From Variovorax paradoxus (lineage in GTDB: Bacteria > Pseudomonadota > Gammaproteobacteria > Burkholderiales > Burkholderiaceae_C), in NCBI RefSeq assembly GCF_030815855.1, contig NZ_JAUSXG010000001.1, forward strand, positions 124,001 to 188,000: 64,000 nucleotides of DNA, read 5' to 3'. Below, piece by piece: positions 36,382 to 45,295 of the stretch. Position 1 is the first letter of the stretch, and every line of letters begins with the position of its first letter. Below the pieces are notes generated by a model. The model was not told the origin of the DNA and ran no database searches. It saw only the letters and a list, made by a program, of their open reading frames with translations. The translations under genes and the position numbers were made by a program.

Positions 36382-36833
36382 TGGCCGCTGCCATGCCAGA
36401 CGCCCCTGTTCCCGCCGCTTCTCCTTCTGTTCCCGTTGCCGTTCCTTCCCATTTCCAGAGCTTCCTGGCCTTCGACTTCGGCCTGAAGCGCACCGGCGTC
36501 GCGAGCGGCAATCGCTTGCTGGCCACCGCGACTCCGCAGGCCACCATCAAGGCCGAGGGCGACGCCCGCTTCGCGCAGGTCGAGGCCCGCATCAAGGAAT
36601 GGCAGCCCGACGCACTGGTGGTCGGCGTGCCCTACCACCCTGACGGCGCCCCGCACGAGAACACCCGCCGAGCGCAGAAATTCGCGCGCCAGCTGCGCGG
36701 CCGTTTCAACCTGCAGGTGTTCGAGGTCGACGAGCGCTACAGCACCACCGAAGCGCTGGCTTCCGGCGCGCGAGATGCCGATGCCGCTTCGGCCTGCATC
36801 ATCCTGGAGCAATTTTTGAGGAGTCTCCCTTGA
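36381..36833 (+). CDS. ruvX: Holliday junction resolvase-like RuvX (YqgF)
   Basis: An RNase H-fold nuclease, 150 residues, implicated in pre-16S rRNA 5' end maturation and recombination. Acidic active-site residues are visible in AFDFGLKRTGVA (Asp), FEVDERYSTTEA (Glu/Asp) and the late ARDADAASACIIL (Asp). The first 30 residues are Pro/Ala-rich and not conserved. It overlaps yqgE at its start and pyrR at its end (TTGA, 36830-36833), so three unrelated functions are translated in a coupled chain. Confidence 0.92.
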   Translation: MAAAMPDAPVPAASPSVPVAVPSHFQSFLAFDFGLKRTGVASGNRLLATATPQATIKAEGDARFAQVEARIKEWQPDALVVGVPYHPDGAPHENTRRAQKFARQLRGRFNLQVFEVDERYSTTEALASGARDADAASACIILEQFLRSLP

Positions 36834-37327
36834 GTTCAATACCCGATGCCGAAGTGCTCTACAAGGAGCTGCTGAACGGCGTGAAAGCGCTGATGCGCAC
36901 AGAGACGAAGCTGGTGGGCATCACCTCCGGCGGCGCCTGGCTGGTCGAGCGGCTGCAGAAAGACCTGGGCCTGGCCGGCGCCCCCGGCGTCATCTCCTCG
37001 GCCATGCACCGCGACGACTTCGCGCGCCGCGGCCTCTCGGCCAGCGCGCAGACCGCGCTGCCCTTCGATGTGAACGGCGCCGACGTGCTGTTGCTCGACG
37101 ACGTCCTCTACACCGGCCGCACGATTCGCGCGGTGCTCAACGAATTGTTCGACTTCGGCCGCCCGGCCTGCGTGCGGCTTGCGGTGCTGGTCGACCGCGG
37201 CGGGCGCGAACTGCCGGTGGCGGCCGACTTCGCGGCCGCGGAATTCACGCTGCCGGATACGCAGTTGCTCGCACTCGCGCGCGCAGACGACGGCGCCTTC
37301 AGTCTCAAAGTGGAGGAGAACTCGTGA
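36830..37327 (+). CDS. pyrR: PyrR-type bifunctional pyrimidine regulator / uracil phosphoribosyltransferase
   Basis: A 165-residue type I phosphoribosyltransferase. The PRPP-binding loop is [18 protein letters not shown] (about residues 84-101), and the N-terminal [12 protein letters not shown] matches PyrR. In Bacillus PyrR binds pyr mRNA to control attenuation; in Gram-negative bacteria its regulatory role is less clear. No PyrR-type anti-antiterminator is evident upstream of pyrB. The start is TTG at 36830 with GAGGAG nine bases before it, overlapping the ruvX stop. It is followed after 85 bases, occupied by a dispersed repeat, by pyrB. Confidence 0.9.
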   Translation: MSSIPDAEVLYKELLNGVKALMRTETKLVGITSGGAWLVERLQKDLGLAGAPGVISSAMHRDDFARRGLSASAQTALPFDVNGADVLLLDDVLYTGRTIRAVLNELFDFGRPACVRLAVLVDRGGRELPVAADFAAAEFTLPDTQLLALARADDGAFSLKVEENS

Positions 37328-37328
37328 G

Positions 37329-37405
37329 CCCCCACACTCATCACTTCGTGTATTCGTTGCCCCCCGGGGGGGCGCAGGCCTGCCTTGGGGCGGCCCGGCG
37401 GGAGG
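37329..37405 (+). repeat. intergenic repeat element between pyrR and pyrB
   Basis: Blocks CACTTCGTGT, TTGCCCCCCGGGGGGGC (a C6/G7 hairpin) and GGCGGCCCGGCGG fill the gap between pyrR and pyrB. The same blocks in the same order and sense orientation occur at 14,661-14,752 between rbsB and rbsA. The G/C hairpin could pause polymerase, but no T run follows, so it is not a regular terminator. Confidence 0.6.
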
Positions 37406-37412
37406 CCTGGTA

Positions 37413-38375
37413 ATGCTCTACAAGCGAAATCCGCAACTCAACAAGAACGGCGAGCTGATCCACCTGCTGTCGATCGAGGGCCTGCCCAAGGACATCGTCA
37501 CGCACATCCTCGACACCGCCGCCAACTTCACGAGCGTGAGCGACCGCGAGGTGAAGAAGGTGCCGCTCCTGCGCGGCAAGAGCGTGTTCAACCTGTTCTT
37601 CGAGAACAGCACGCGCACCCGCACCACTTTCGAGATCGCCGCCAAGCGCCTTTCCGCCGACGTCATCAACCTCGACATTGCGCGCTCCTCGGCCACCAAG
37701 GGCGAGTCGCTGCTCGACACCATCGCCAACCTGAGCGCGATGGCCGCCGACCTGTTCGTGGTGCGCCACAGCGAGTCGGGCGCGCCGTACCTCATTGCGC
37801 AGCACGTGGCACCGCACGTGCACGTGGTGAATGCCGGCGACGGCCGCCACGCGCACCCCACGCAGGGGCTGCTCGACATGTACACGATCCGCCACTACAA
37901 GAAGGATTTTGCGAACCTCACGGTCGCCATCGTGGGCGACGTGCTGCATTCGCGCGTGGCGCGCTCCGACATCCATGCGCTCACCACGCTGGGCTGCGCC
38001 GAGGTGCGCGTGGTCGGCCCCAAGACGCTCGTGCCCGGCGACATGGCCGGCATGGGCGTGCGCGTGTGCCACACGCTCGAAGAGGGCATCAAGGACTGCG
38101 ACGTCATCATCATGCTGCGCCTGCAGAACGAGCGCATGAGCGGCGCATTGCTGCCCTCGTCGCAGGAGTTCTTCAAGACCTATGGCCTCACGCCGGAGAA
38201 GCTGCAGCTGGCCAAGCCCGATGCGATCGTGATGCACCCGGGCCCCATCAACCGCGGCGTGGAAATCGACTCCGCCGTGGTCGACGGAAAGCAGAGCGTG
38301 ATCCTCCCTCAGGTCACCTTCGGCATCGCGGTCCGCATGGCCGTCATGAGCATCGTCGCAGGCAACGAAGCATGA
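37413..38375 (+). CDS. pyrB: aspartate carbamoyltransferase catalytic subunit
   Basis: Joins carbamoyl phosphate and aspartate in pyrimidine synthesis. It has 320 residues. The carbamoyl phosphate motif is [13 protein letters not shown] (about residues 58-70), with [11 protein letters not shown] and [11 protein letters not shown] further on. The start at 37413 follows GGAGG. The frame open to 37179 is read through pyrR and is not coding. Its stop overlaps the next gene as ATGA. There is no separate pyrI gene; the enzyme probably assembles with the dihydroorotase-like protein that follows, as known for Pseudomonas. Confidence 0.95.
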   Translation: MLYKRNPQLNKNGELIHLLSIEGLPKDIVTHILDTAANFTSVSDREVKKVPLLRGKSVFNLFFENSTRTRTTFEIAAKRLSADVINLDIARSSATKGESLLDTIANLSAMAADLFVVRHSESGAPYLIAQHVAPHVHVVNAGDGRHAHPTQGLLDMYTIRHYKKDFANLTVAIVGDVLHSRVARSDIHALTTLGCAEVRVVGPKTLVPGDMAGMGVRVCHTLEEGIKDCDVIIMLRLQNERMSGALLPSSQEFFKTYGLTPEKLQLAKPDAIVMHPGPINRGVEIDSAVVDGKQSVILPQVTFGIAVRMAVMSIVAGNEA

Positions 38376-39655
38376 ACACACTGATCACCAACGGCCGCGT
38401 CATCGACCCCGCCTCGGGCACCGACAAGAAGACCGACATCGCCATTGCCGACGGCAAGATCGCCGGCATCGGCCACGCGCCGGCCGGCTTCAAGGCCGGC
38501 CGCACCATCGACGCCGCGGGCTGCGTGGTCGCGCCCGGCCTCGTCGACCTGGCTGCGCGGCTGCGCGAGCCCGGCTACGAGCACGAAGGCATGCTCGAAA
38601 GCGAAATGGCCGCGGCCATTGCGGGCGGCGTGACCAGCCTCGTGTGCCCGCCCGACACCGACCCCGTGCTCGATGAGCCCGGCCTGGTCGAGATGCTCAA
38701 GTTCCGCGCCGAGAAGCTGCAGCGTGCGCGCCTCTTTCCGCTCGGTGCGCTCACGCGCAACCTCGCCGGCGGCGTGCTCACCGAAATGGCCGAGCTCACC
38801 GAGGCCGGCTGCATCGGCTTCAGCCAGGCCGACGTGCCGCTCGCGGACACACAGGTGCTGCAGCGCGCGCTGCTCTACGCGAGCACCTTCGGCTACACCG
38901 TGTGGCTGCGCCCGCAGGACCGCGACCTCGGCAAGGGCGTCGCCGCCAGCGGCCCGCTCGCCACGCGGCTCGGCCTTTCGGGCGTGCCGGTGTCGGCGGA
39001 GACCATCGCGATCTTCACCATCGTCGAGCTCATGAAGAGCACCGGCGCGCGCGTGCACCTGTGCCGTATCTCGAGCGCTGCGGGCGTGGCGCTGGTGCGC
39101 GCCGCCAAGGCGCTGGGCCTGCCGCTCACCTGCGACGTCAGCATCAACTCGCTGCACCTTGCCGATACGGACATCGGTTTTTTCGACAGCCGTGCGCGCC
39201 TGAATCCGCCGCTGCGCCAGCAAGGCGACCGCGACGCGCTGTCGGCCGCGCTGGCCGACGGCACCATCGATGCGCTGGTGTCAGACCACACCCCGGTCGA
39301 GGCCGATGCCAAGACGCTGCCGTTTGCCGAAGCCGAACCCGGCGCCACCGGCCTCGAACTGCTGCTGCCGCTGGCGCTGCAATGGGGCGAGCGCAGCGGC
39401 GCGGGCATCGGGCGCGCGCTGGAAGTGATCACGTCCGCGCCCGCGCGGCTGCTGACGGCGTCCGATGCGGGCACCGGCATCGGACGGCTGTCCGAGGGCG
39501 GCGTGGCCGACCTGTGCATCTTCGATCCGTCCATCGAATGGCAGGTGCAGCCTGAAGCGCTCAAGAGCCAGGGCAAGCACACGCCGTTCGCTGGCTACCC
39601 GCTGCAGGGGCGCGCGCGCCACACGCTGGTTGCCGGCCGCGTGGTTCACGGCTGA
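38372..39655 (+). CDS. dihydroorotase-like PyrC' (probably inactive ATCase partner)
   Basis: A 427-residue amidohydrolase-fold protein related to type I dihydroorotase. The metal motif that should read DxHxHLREPG is [10 protein letters not shown] here, with His61 and His63 replaced by Ala and Arg. The late motif SDHTPVEAD is kept. Loss of the paired metal-binding histidines is the mark of the inactive PyrC' (pseudo-DHOase) subunits that stabilise aspartate carbamoyltransferase in Pseudomonas and relatives. The four-base overlap with pyrB (ATGA) fits subunits of one complex. A working dihydroorotase must then be encoded elsewhere. The inference of inactivity comes from the missing ligands only. 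Confidence 0.9.
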   Translation: MNTLITNGRVIDPASGTDKKTDIAIADGKIAGIGHAPAGFKAGRTIDAAGCVVAPGLVDLAARLREPGYEHEGMLESEMAAAIAGGVTSLVCPPDTDPVLDEPGLVEMLKFRAEKLQRARLFPLGALTRNLAGGVLTEMAELTEAGCIGFSQADVPLADTQVLQRALLYASTFGYTVWLRPQDRDLGKGVAASGPLATRLGLSGVPVSAETIAIFTIVELMKSTGARVHLCRISSAAGVALVRAAKALGLPLTCDVSINSLHLADTDIGFFDSRARLNPPLRQQGDRDALSAALADGTIDALVSDHTPVEADAKTLPFAEAEPGATGLELLLPLALQWGERSGAGIGRALEVITSAPARLLTASDAGTGIGRLSEGGVADLCIFDPSIEWQVQPEALKSQGKHTPFAGYPLQGRARHTLVAGRVVHG

Positions 39656-39679
39656 AGAGAAGAAGAGGGTGCAGGCTCG

Positions 39680-40426
39680 ATGCTTCATTCACTGAAGGCC
39701 TGCTGGCGCCTGCTGCACGCGGTGGGGCACGCGCTCGGCGGCTGGTGGACCATCCGCTTCGCCTTTCCGCGGCTTTCGCCGGAAGAGCGCAACCTGCGCG
39801 TGCAGCAGTGGTCGCTGCGCCTGCTCGAGATCATGGGCGTCACGCTCAAGGTGCAGGGCACGCCGCCCGCGCAGGGGCCGGTGCTGCTCATCTGCAACCA
39901 CCTCTCGTGGCTGGACATCAGCGCCATTCACGCCGCGTGCCACGTGCGCTTTGTCTCGAAGGCGGGCGTGAAGCACTGGCCGCTGATCGGCACGCTCTCC
40001 ACCGGCGCGGGCTCGCTCTACATCGAGCGCGAACGCCGGCGCGATGCGCTGCGCGTGGTGCATCACATGACCGAGGCCCTGCAGGGCGGCGACCGCATCG
40101 GCGTGTTTCCCGAAGGCACCACGAGCGACGGGCGCGGACTGCTGCCTTTTCATGCCAACCTGCTGCAGGCGGCCATTTCTTCGGGCGCGCCGGTGCTGCC
40201 CGCGGCGTTGCGTTTTGCCGATGCGGCGACCGGAGAAACCAGCCAGGCGCCGCGCTATATCGACGACGACAACCTGCTGACCTCGCTCTGGAACACACTG
40301 CGCGCACCGCCGCTGCTGGCCATCGTGCGCTTCGGCGAGCCGCAGCCGTCGCAAGGCCGCGAGCGCCGTGCCTGGGCGCAGTCGCTGCATGAAGACGTGC
40401 AGCAGCTGCGCCGGGAAACGCACTGA
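39680..40426 (+). CDS. PlsC-type lysophospholipid acyltransferase
   Basis: A 248-residue membrane-associated acyltransferase that places an acyl chain on 1-acylglycerol-3-phosphate or a similar lipid. The catalytic motif is NHLSWLD (HxxxxD) at about residues 74-80, and the phosphate-binding motif FPEGTTSDGRG is near 150. One N-terminal hydrophobic segment is present. It follows the dihydroorotase-like gene by 24 bases and is probably the last gene of the yqgE-started operon. Whether it is the essential PlsC or an accessory paralogue cannot be told. Confidence 0.9.
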   Translation: MLHSLKACWRLLHAVGHALGGWWTIRFAFPRLSPEERNLRVQQWSLRLLEIMGVTLKVQGTPPAQGPVLLICNHLSWLDISAIHAACHVRFVSKAGVKHWPLIGTLSTGAGSLYIERERRRDALRVVHHMTEALQGGDRIGVFPEGTTSDGRGLLPFHANLLQAAISSGAPVLPAALRFADAATGETSQAPRYIDDDNLLTSLWNTLRAPPLLAIVRFGEPQPSQGRERRAWAQSLHEDVQQLRRETH

Positions 40427-40433
40427 CGGCATC

Positions 40434-40463
40434 CATAAAAAAAGCGCTCCCGAAGGAGCGCTT
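40434..40463 (-). terminator. Rho-independent terminator
   Basis: A nine-base perfect stem (AAGCGCTCC with GGAGCGCTT, loop CGAA) whose T run is on the minus strand (complement of the A7 at 40437-40443). It terminates the minus-strand GGDEF-EAL gene about 150 bases further right, and may be bidirectional for the acyltransferase gene that ends at 40426. Confidence 0.8.
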
Positions 40464-40611
40464 AACGACGCACGAAGGCGCCGTGAGGAGGAACCGCAAT
40501 CTGTGCCGCAGGTTGAATGCTGCAACGGCCCTGGCTTGCGGGAGAAATCAGTTCATGCGCGTGGGCGAGTGCCTACATGCGTAGGCGGGGCGGATCGGGG
40601 CGGGGCGGCAA

Positions 40612-42879
40612 TCAGCCGGTCGCTTCGTGGTCCCCGCCCTTGCTGCGTTCGCTCTGCTCCATGGTGCCGGAGCGCAGCATGTCGCCTGCCTCGTCGGCAA
40701 CCACGGCCTCGCTGAAATAGTAGCCCTGCGCCAGGGCCGTGGAGCCCGTCGAGTGGAGAAAGGCGCGCTGCGCTTCGGTCTCCAGTCCCTCGACGATGAT
40801 GCCGATGCGGGCCTCGCGCGCCAGATTCATGATGGCGCGAACGGTGGCCGCGCTGTCGGGGTCGTCGACGGCTCTCTTGAGCATCGACTGCGCGATCTTC
40901 AGGTGATTCACGCGGTAGGTTCGCAGGTATTCGAACGACGAGTATTCGGTACCGAAGTCGTCGATGGCAATCCGGACGCCGAGCGCCCGCAGGCGCGGCA
41001 GTACGTCGTTGTGGGTCCAGGTCATCTGGGCCAGGGTCGACTCCGTCACGTCGAATTCCAGATCGGACGGGTTGAGCTGCCATTTCGCAAGGCAGTCGAC
41101 CACATCGCGCACCAGCTCGTTGCCTTTCCGGAGTTGGCCGAGCGACAGATTGATGGCCACCACAGGCGGTGCCACGCCTTGCTCGCGCCACAGGCTCATT
41201 TGCCTGCAGGCCTGGTCCAGCACCCAGCGGCCCAGCATGACGATGCCGCCGGTGCGCTCCGCAATCGGCACGAAGGCTCCCGCGTCGAGGAGGCCGCGCT
41301 CGGGATGGTTCCAGCGCAGCAGTGCTTCCACGCCCACGATCTTTCCGGAGGACAGCTCGACCTGCGGCTGATAGTAGAGCTCCAGCTCTTCGCGTTCGAT
41401 GGCTTTCTTCAGGTCTTCGCCGAGCGTGACGCGGTCACGTACTTCCAGGTCGATTTCCTCCGAGTGGAAGTGAAACTGGTTGCGCCCCTGGTCCTTCGAT
41501 CGGTAGAGCGCCAGGTCGGCCTGCACGACCATTTCGTCCGGACCTGCGCTGCCCGGGATGTAGGGGCAGATGCCGATGCTCGCGGAGACATGCACTTCGT
41601 TGCCGTCGAGCATGTACGGGCGAGCCAGTTCCTCCTGGATCTTCGTGGCCAATGCGCCTGCCGCCGCCGGTTCGCCCATTTCGCTTTGCAGCACCGCGAA
41701 CTCGTCGCCGCCCAGGCGCGCCACCACATCGGTTTCCCGCGTGCAATTCTTCAGGCGCTGGGCCACCTCGCGGAGCAGCAAGTCGCCGGCCGGATGGCCG
41801 AACATGTCGTTGACCGGCTTGAAGTGGTCCAGGTCGAGGTAGTGCAGCGCGAACGGCATGGAGCCCCGCCGCGCCGCAGCGTGAGCCTGGTGAAGGCGTT
41901 CCGTGAGGGTGGCGCGGTTGGCCAGGCCGGTCAGCCCGTCGGTGCGCGCGAGCCGCGCCAGCTGTTCCTCCGCCGCCTTGCGCTCCGTCACGTCGATGAC
42001 GATGCCCTCCACCTCGATGAGCCGGCCTTCCTTGTCGCGAACCGGAACGTAGCGGTTCTCGACCCAGCGCCGCCCGCCGTCGCCCGTGCACAGGCGGTAT
42101 TCGATCGACGCGCCTTCCGCATCCTTTTCCAGAACGCGCGCCATCGCATCGGCGACGCCGGCCTGGTCGGCCGGGTCGATCAGCACGTCCGCCCAGTTCG
42201 GGTTCGCCAGCAGGCTCGCCGGGTCGTGTCCGAACTTGGTGATGTTGTGCGAGATGTAGATCAGCGGAAACGAGGGCTCGCCGCGCAGGCGGTAGAGGAT
42301 GGTCGGGCTGTTCTGCACGATGATGTTGGCGTCCGACAACTCGCGCGTGCGCTCTTCCACAGCCTGCTCGAGCTGGTTCATCTTGAAGGCAGCGTCCTCC
42401 GTCATCTGCCACTTCATCGTCAGTGCACTCGCCAGCTGGCGTACTTCGATGGGATCGAACGGCTTCTTGAGCACCAGCAGGCGGTCGCGCGCGTCCAGCC
42501 GCTCGAACACCTCGACCCACGACTGGTCTGCATAGGCGGTGCAGATCACGATCTGCAGGCGCGGATCGACCAGCCACAGTTGCTCGATCGTCTCGACGCC
42601 GTCCCACCCCGGAGGCATGCGCATGTCGATGAACGCCATGGCGTAGGGCTCGTCGGCCGCCAAGGCCTCGCGCACTCTGGCGAGCGCCTCCTGGCCCTGG
42701 TAGGCGCTGTCCAGCACGAAGTTCTCCGAACTCGGCTTGGCTTCGGTGCCGAACAATGCGGCCTCGAGGTCGTCCAGGTCCGACGCCGCGGCCTCGGGCA
42801 AGAGAATTTTCCGGAAGTCTTCGTGAATGGCGGGCGTGTCGTCCGCCAGGAGAATGCGCCGATTTTGTTGTGGGCTCAT
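40612..42879 (-). CDS. REC-PAS-GGDEF-EAL cyclic-di-GMP regulator
   Basis: A 755-residue cytoplasmic response regulator that probably makes or breaks cyclic di-GMP. An N-terminal receiver (ILLADDTPAIHEDFRKIL, phosphorylation Asp in AFIDMRMPPGWDG near residue 90, Lys in LKKPF) carries an unusual insert of about 40 residues after the first helix. A coiled coil leads to a PAS/PAC domain (about 195-320), a GGDEF domain with intact GGDEF near residue 389, and an EAL domain with EALLRW near residue 517 and DDFGTEYSSF. In the usual LKIDxSF motif the Asp is Ala (LKIAQSML), though the preceding Lys is kept. Its start overlaps the last codons of a truncated histidine kinase remnant. The kinase partner is missing. 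Confidence 0.9.
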   Translation of the reverse strand: MSPQQNRRILLADDTPAIHEDFRKILLPEAAASDLDDLEAALFGTEAKPSSENFVLDSAYQGQEALARVREALAADEPYAMAFIDMRMPPGWDGVETIEQLWLVDPRLQIVICTAYADQSWVEVFERLDARDRLLVLKKPFDPIEVRQLASALTMKWQMTEDAAFKMNQLEQAVEERTRELSDANIIVQNSPTILYRLRGEPSFPLIYISHNITKFGHDPASLLANPNWADVLIDPADQAGVADAMARVLEKDAEGASIEYRLCTGDGGRRWVENRYVPVRDKEGRLIEVEGIVIDVTERKAAEEQLARLARTDGLTGLANRATLTERLHQAHAAARRGSMPFALHYLDLDHFKPVNDMFGHPAGDLLLREVAQRLKNCTRETDVVARLGGDEFAVLQSEMGEPAAAGALATKIQEELARPYMLDGNEVHVSASIGICPYIPGSAGPDEMVVQADLALYRSKDQGRNQFHFHSEEIDLEVRDRVTLGEDLKKAIEREELELYYQPQVELSSGKIVGVEALLRWNHPERGLLDAGAFVPIAERTGGIVMLGRWVLDQACRQMSLWREQGVAPPVVAINLSLGQLRKGNELVRDVVDCLAKWQLNPSDLEFDVTESTLAQMTWTHNDVLPRLRALGVRIAIDDFGTEYSSFEYLRTYRVNHLKIAQSMLKRAVDDPDSAATVRAIMNLAREARIGIIVEGLETEAQRAFLHSTGSTALAQGYYFSEAVVADEAGDMLRSGTMEQSERSKGGDHEATG

Positions 42880-42990
42880 AGAGTCTCTTGCTTCTTCTTG
42901 ATCGGAAGCGCGAGCGCGAACGTTGCGCCGGTGCCCGCGGCGCCGGAATTCGCCTTGCCCACCTTGCATATGCAGTCCAAATGCCTCATG
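42876..42990 (-). pseudogene. 3' remnant of a sensor histidine kinase gene
   Basis: Directly upstream of the REC-PAS-GGDEF-EAL gene, and overlapping its ATG by four bases, an open frame ends in SGAAGTGATFALALPIKKKQ. This is the hallmark end of a HATPase domain (G2 box GxGATF, then the last LxLP strand). No N-box, G1 box, DHp or sensor region exists before it within the next kilobase. The sequence has the position and overlap of a cognate kinase cotranscribed with the regulator, so this looks like a deletion scar. The left boundary is approximate. Confidence 0.6.
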
Positions 42991-43203
42991 TTTGCGGCCC
43001 CTTGCATGATCAATACATTAAACACGTGGACGGGTCGTTGCGCTTGATCGAATGCGCCTCGAGGGCTTGGCAGTGGCTGCGGAGATACATGCGACCGGCC
43101 TCGCTGCGAACCCGCCGGGGTGCTCGCTATGGCGCCGATGAAAATCGCCAAACCATGCAAGGTGCGAAGCGCCACATCATCAGGTTATGTGTTTGGAGTG
43201 CAG

Positions 43204-43281
43204 ATGAAAAAGCTCAGGAAATTCGTGGGTGGCGCCATTTCCGTTGCGGGAGCGGTAGTGCTTATGGTGCAGCACTGGTGA
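43204..43281 (+). CDS. possible 25-residue membrane peptide
   Basis: A tiny frame with basic start MKKLRKF and one hydrophobic segment (VGGAISVAGAVVLMVQHW). It has a well spaced GGAG eight bases before the ATG. Shape and ribosome site are compatible with a real small membrane protein, but the frame is short enough to be chance. Confidence 0.3.
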   Translation: MKKLRKFVGGAISVAGAVVLMVQHW

Positions 43282-43388
43282 CCTGGGCCGGCGGATGGCA
43301 GTAGCATGCGCACCTTCAAGCCGGCGGATCATCCGTCGACGCCGCTCGCCGGCCCGCGCGAGGATCTCCCTTTTCGGAATCGAACACC

Positions 43389-43763
43389 GTGGATCACAAC
43401 ATGCATGAGCGAAGCACGGAAAGGCGCTCGAAACCGCCTGCCTGCACGGTCGAAGAAGCGATGGTCAAGCACGATGCCGACGTCGATATCGCGACCTCCG
43501 CGCTAAGAGCCGCGACCCAGGACGTCGCGGATTGCATTGCCGAGCTGATGAACTTCATCGCCCCGAGCGGCGCCTCGAACGCCGCGCGCGGGAGCTTTAC
43601 CGAACGCAACATCCCTTTCAAACCGTTCGGCCTGGCCGGTGAAATCCACGACGTGACCTGCCAGTTGCGTGCGCTGCAAAGGGCGGCGGAACTGGCCACG
43701 CGCCGGGCACGCCGCCGCCTCGCGCGCGAGGGCGACGCTCGGCTGGAGCGGTTTGGAAGCTGA
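43389..43763 (+). CDS. hypothetical protein, 124 residues
   Basis: Not recognised. The sequence is hydrophilic and largely helical, with an Arg-rich C-terminus (RRARRRLAREGDARLERF) and no signal peptide or membrane segment. An internal ATG at 43401 is an alternative start. Codon use is like the chromosome and the opposite strand has no better frame. It sits between the histidine kinase scar and the accessory zone, with no operon partner. Confidence 0.4.
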   Translation: MDHNMHERSTERRSKPPACTVEEAMVKHDADVDIATSALRAATQDVADCIAELMNFIAPSGASNAARGSFTERNIPFKPFGLAGEIHDVTCQLRALQRAAELATRRARRRLAREGDARLERFGS

Positions 43764-43970
43764 CATGGCGAGTTCCGCTGACCTGCGAACGGCGGCTTTC
43801 ACCAGCGAGCCCGCAGCAACACTACTGAGCGCGTGGCTGTACAGCCGTATCGGCATTCGGCGCCCATAATGCCGCCTGCGGCCACGCCAGAGGCCGCGCG
43901 AACCCAAGGCTCCGGGTCCACGTGAAGCGAGCCAGCGATATTGCCTTTCTGGCTTTTACGGGATGACACC

Positions 43971-44186
43971 ATGAGCGTCATGCAGATGTTTCTACCGGCA
44001 TCCGAACCCGCGCGCAGCGAGGCCCTGGCGCAGTTCCTGAAAACACATCACATCCCGCGCCGTCTCGTGAGAGGCCTCGGGCACAAGGGACTCGGCGAAG
44101 CAGGACCGGCCCTGCTGATAGGCCCCTTGCAAAACCAGCAGCAGGCGTCGTCGCCGGATTTGCGGACACCGGCTGCGCCGGAGTAA
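43971..44186 (+). CDS. hypothetical protein, 71 residues
   Basis: Not recognised. A short soluble protein (starts MSVMQMFLPASEPARSEALA) with no motif, preceded by a weak GGGAT ribosome site. The upstream frame to 43941 is possible. A minus-strand terminator-like hairpin lies about 60 bases downstream. Confidence 0.35.
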   Translation: MSVMQMFLPASEPARSEALAQFLKTHHIPRRLVRGLGHKGLGEAGPALLIGPLQNQQQASSPDLRTPAAPE

Positions 44187-45070
44187 GGGCGCCGCGCGCC
44201 GTGCCGCTCGCCCGTTCGGGCTGACAGTGGCTGCGAGACAAAGAAAAACCCGCTACGCCTTGGGGCATGCGGGCTTCTGATCTTGGGTGAGACGCCGGAA
44301 TGCGGTGCCGTGGTGCTTCGACAGGAATCGAAGATCGTCCGATAACCCGCATGGATGCTAGGCTCTTATAGGATCCGTAGATAAAATACCGCTATAAGTA
44401 CCGATAGATTTTGATGCGTCGCATTGAAGCAACGACATCACCCGCCGCGCTGCCAGAAGAAAGGCGCTCAAGGCCGTCTGCATACCCAACTCGCGGCTAG
44501 GCCTGCTCTCCTGAGCTCGCGGTAGCGTCTCGTGGCAGCCGCGCGGGCCAAGAATGGCGAGGAAGCCGCACTTCCCGCGACCAGTCTCACGCCGCCACCC
44601 CAAGCGTAAAGGGATCGGTCCACTGCGTGGTGAATTCCATCGTCCGTAACGCGGACCTCAATCTCGATTCGTTCCGGGTGCACGCATAGCTCCTATGCGC
44701 TGGATCGCGCTTTGAGATTGTCACCAGCACAGGAAAAATGATGTGGCCCCCTTTCGACTAGTGGGCAAGGTGGGAGCGGCAGTGGCGTGCCCCGTTGATC
44801 CGCTTGAGATGAGGATGTCGCGCGCGATCTGTGGCGTGACGAACGGCTGCGAGCGATGTTGCCGGACGCGGCGGCCGTGGAGTGGTTGCGGTCGATCACC
44901 GGCTGAGGGAGCGCCCCGGCCTCGAATTGGCAATTTCGACGACGTGGACTGGTTGTGGCACGAATGCTGCAGTACAGCAATCTAGGGCGTTAGTCCTATG
45001 GACCCGGGAAACCTCGGTGGTACAGAATGAATCTCAGGGAGAGAGTGATCTCTCAACTCTAGGAGTGCCT
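44187..45070. other. 884 bases without a clear gene
   Basis: No convincing gene on either strand. Visible structure: a hairpin with a minus-strand T run at 44,241-44,275; an AT-rich patch around 44,370-44,420 unlike its surroundings; and a coding-like scrap at 44,811-44,906 on the plus strand (reads EDVARDLWRDERLRAMLPDA and ends WLRSITG, stop), preceded immediately by a stop codon. The scrap looks like the tail of a lost gene of unknown family. The region separates chromosome-like sequence from the toxin-antitoxin pair. Confidence 0.5.
44241..44275 (-). terminator. possible terminator hairpin
   Basis: A five-base CCCGC/GCGGG stem with a weaker inner GCC/GGC pairing. The minus strand then reads GCGGGTTTTTCTTTG. 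No gene on the minus strand to its right is convincing, so what it terminates is unclear. Confidence 0.4.
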
Positions 45071-45295
45071 ATGTCAGCGGTCCAGCACGCAATCCGTGTG
45101 AACATCTTTCACAGTGCCAAATCGGCCAGCTATTGGGCGAACAGCCCCGATTTGCACGGCCTTGCCGCGTCGGGTAAAAGCCGTGCAGAGGTGGAGCAGG
45201 AGGCTCGCTACGCCGCCGAGGCCCTCTTTGAGATCCACGGCATCGAAGGCGATCCAGAAATCAGTTTCCAGGATGCTCAGTTCGAGGAGGAATGA
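45071..45295 (+). CDS. HicB-like antitoxin (DUF1902-type)
   Basis: A 74-residue protein with the partial HicB fold. It has the pattern V.IFHSAKSASYWANSPDLHGL followed by ASGKSRAEVEQEARYAAEALFEI, the same as the DUF1902/HicB-like antitoxins. The ATG at 45071 has AGGAG six bases upstream. The stop overlaps the HicA-like toxin start (ATGA), the usual layout for an antitoxin-first variant. It probably neutralises the downstream mRNA interferase and may bind its own promoter, although HicB-like proteins this short lack a DNA-binding domain. Confidence 0.75.
   Translation: MSAVQHAIRVNIFHSAKSASYWANSPDLHGLAASGKSRAEVEQEARYAAEALFEIHGIEGDPEISFQDAQFEEE

Noticed and set aside
36600..37412. PyrR-binding antiterminator or uracil-sensing riboswitch before pyrB
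   Set aside because: The only structure in the gap is the dispersed C/G-run hairpin element also found in the ribose operon; no alternative antiterminator pairing or T run was seen.
44280..44360. Possible tRNA-like or attachment-site sequence on the minus strand (TTCGATTCC followed by GCACCA)
   Set aside because: The T-stem does not pair, the spacing to CCA is one base short and no D-arm or anticodon arm can be drawn.
44468..44683. A 71-residue minus-strand frame in the gene-poor stretch
   Set aside because: No ribosome site, no motif, and composition not distinct from random high-GC sequence.
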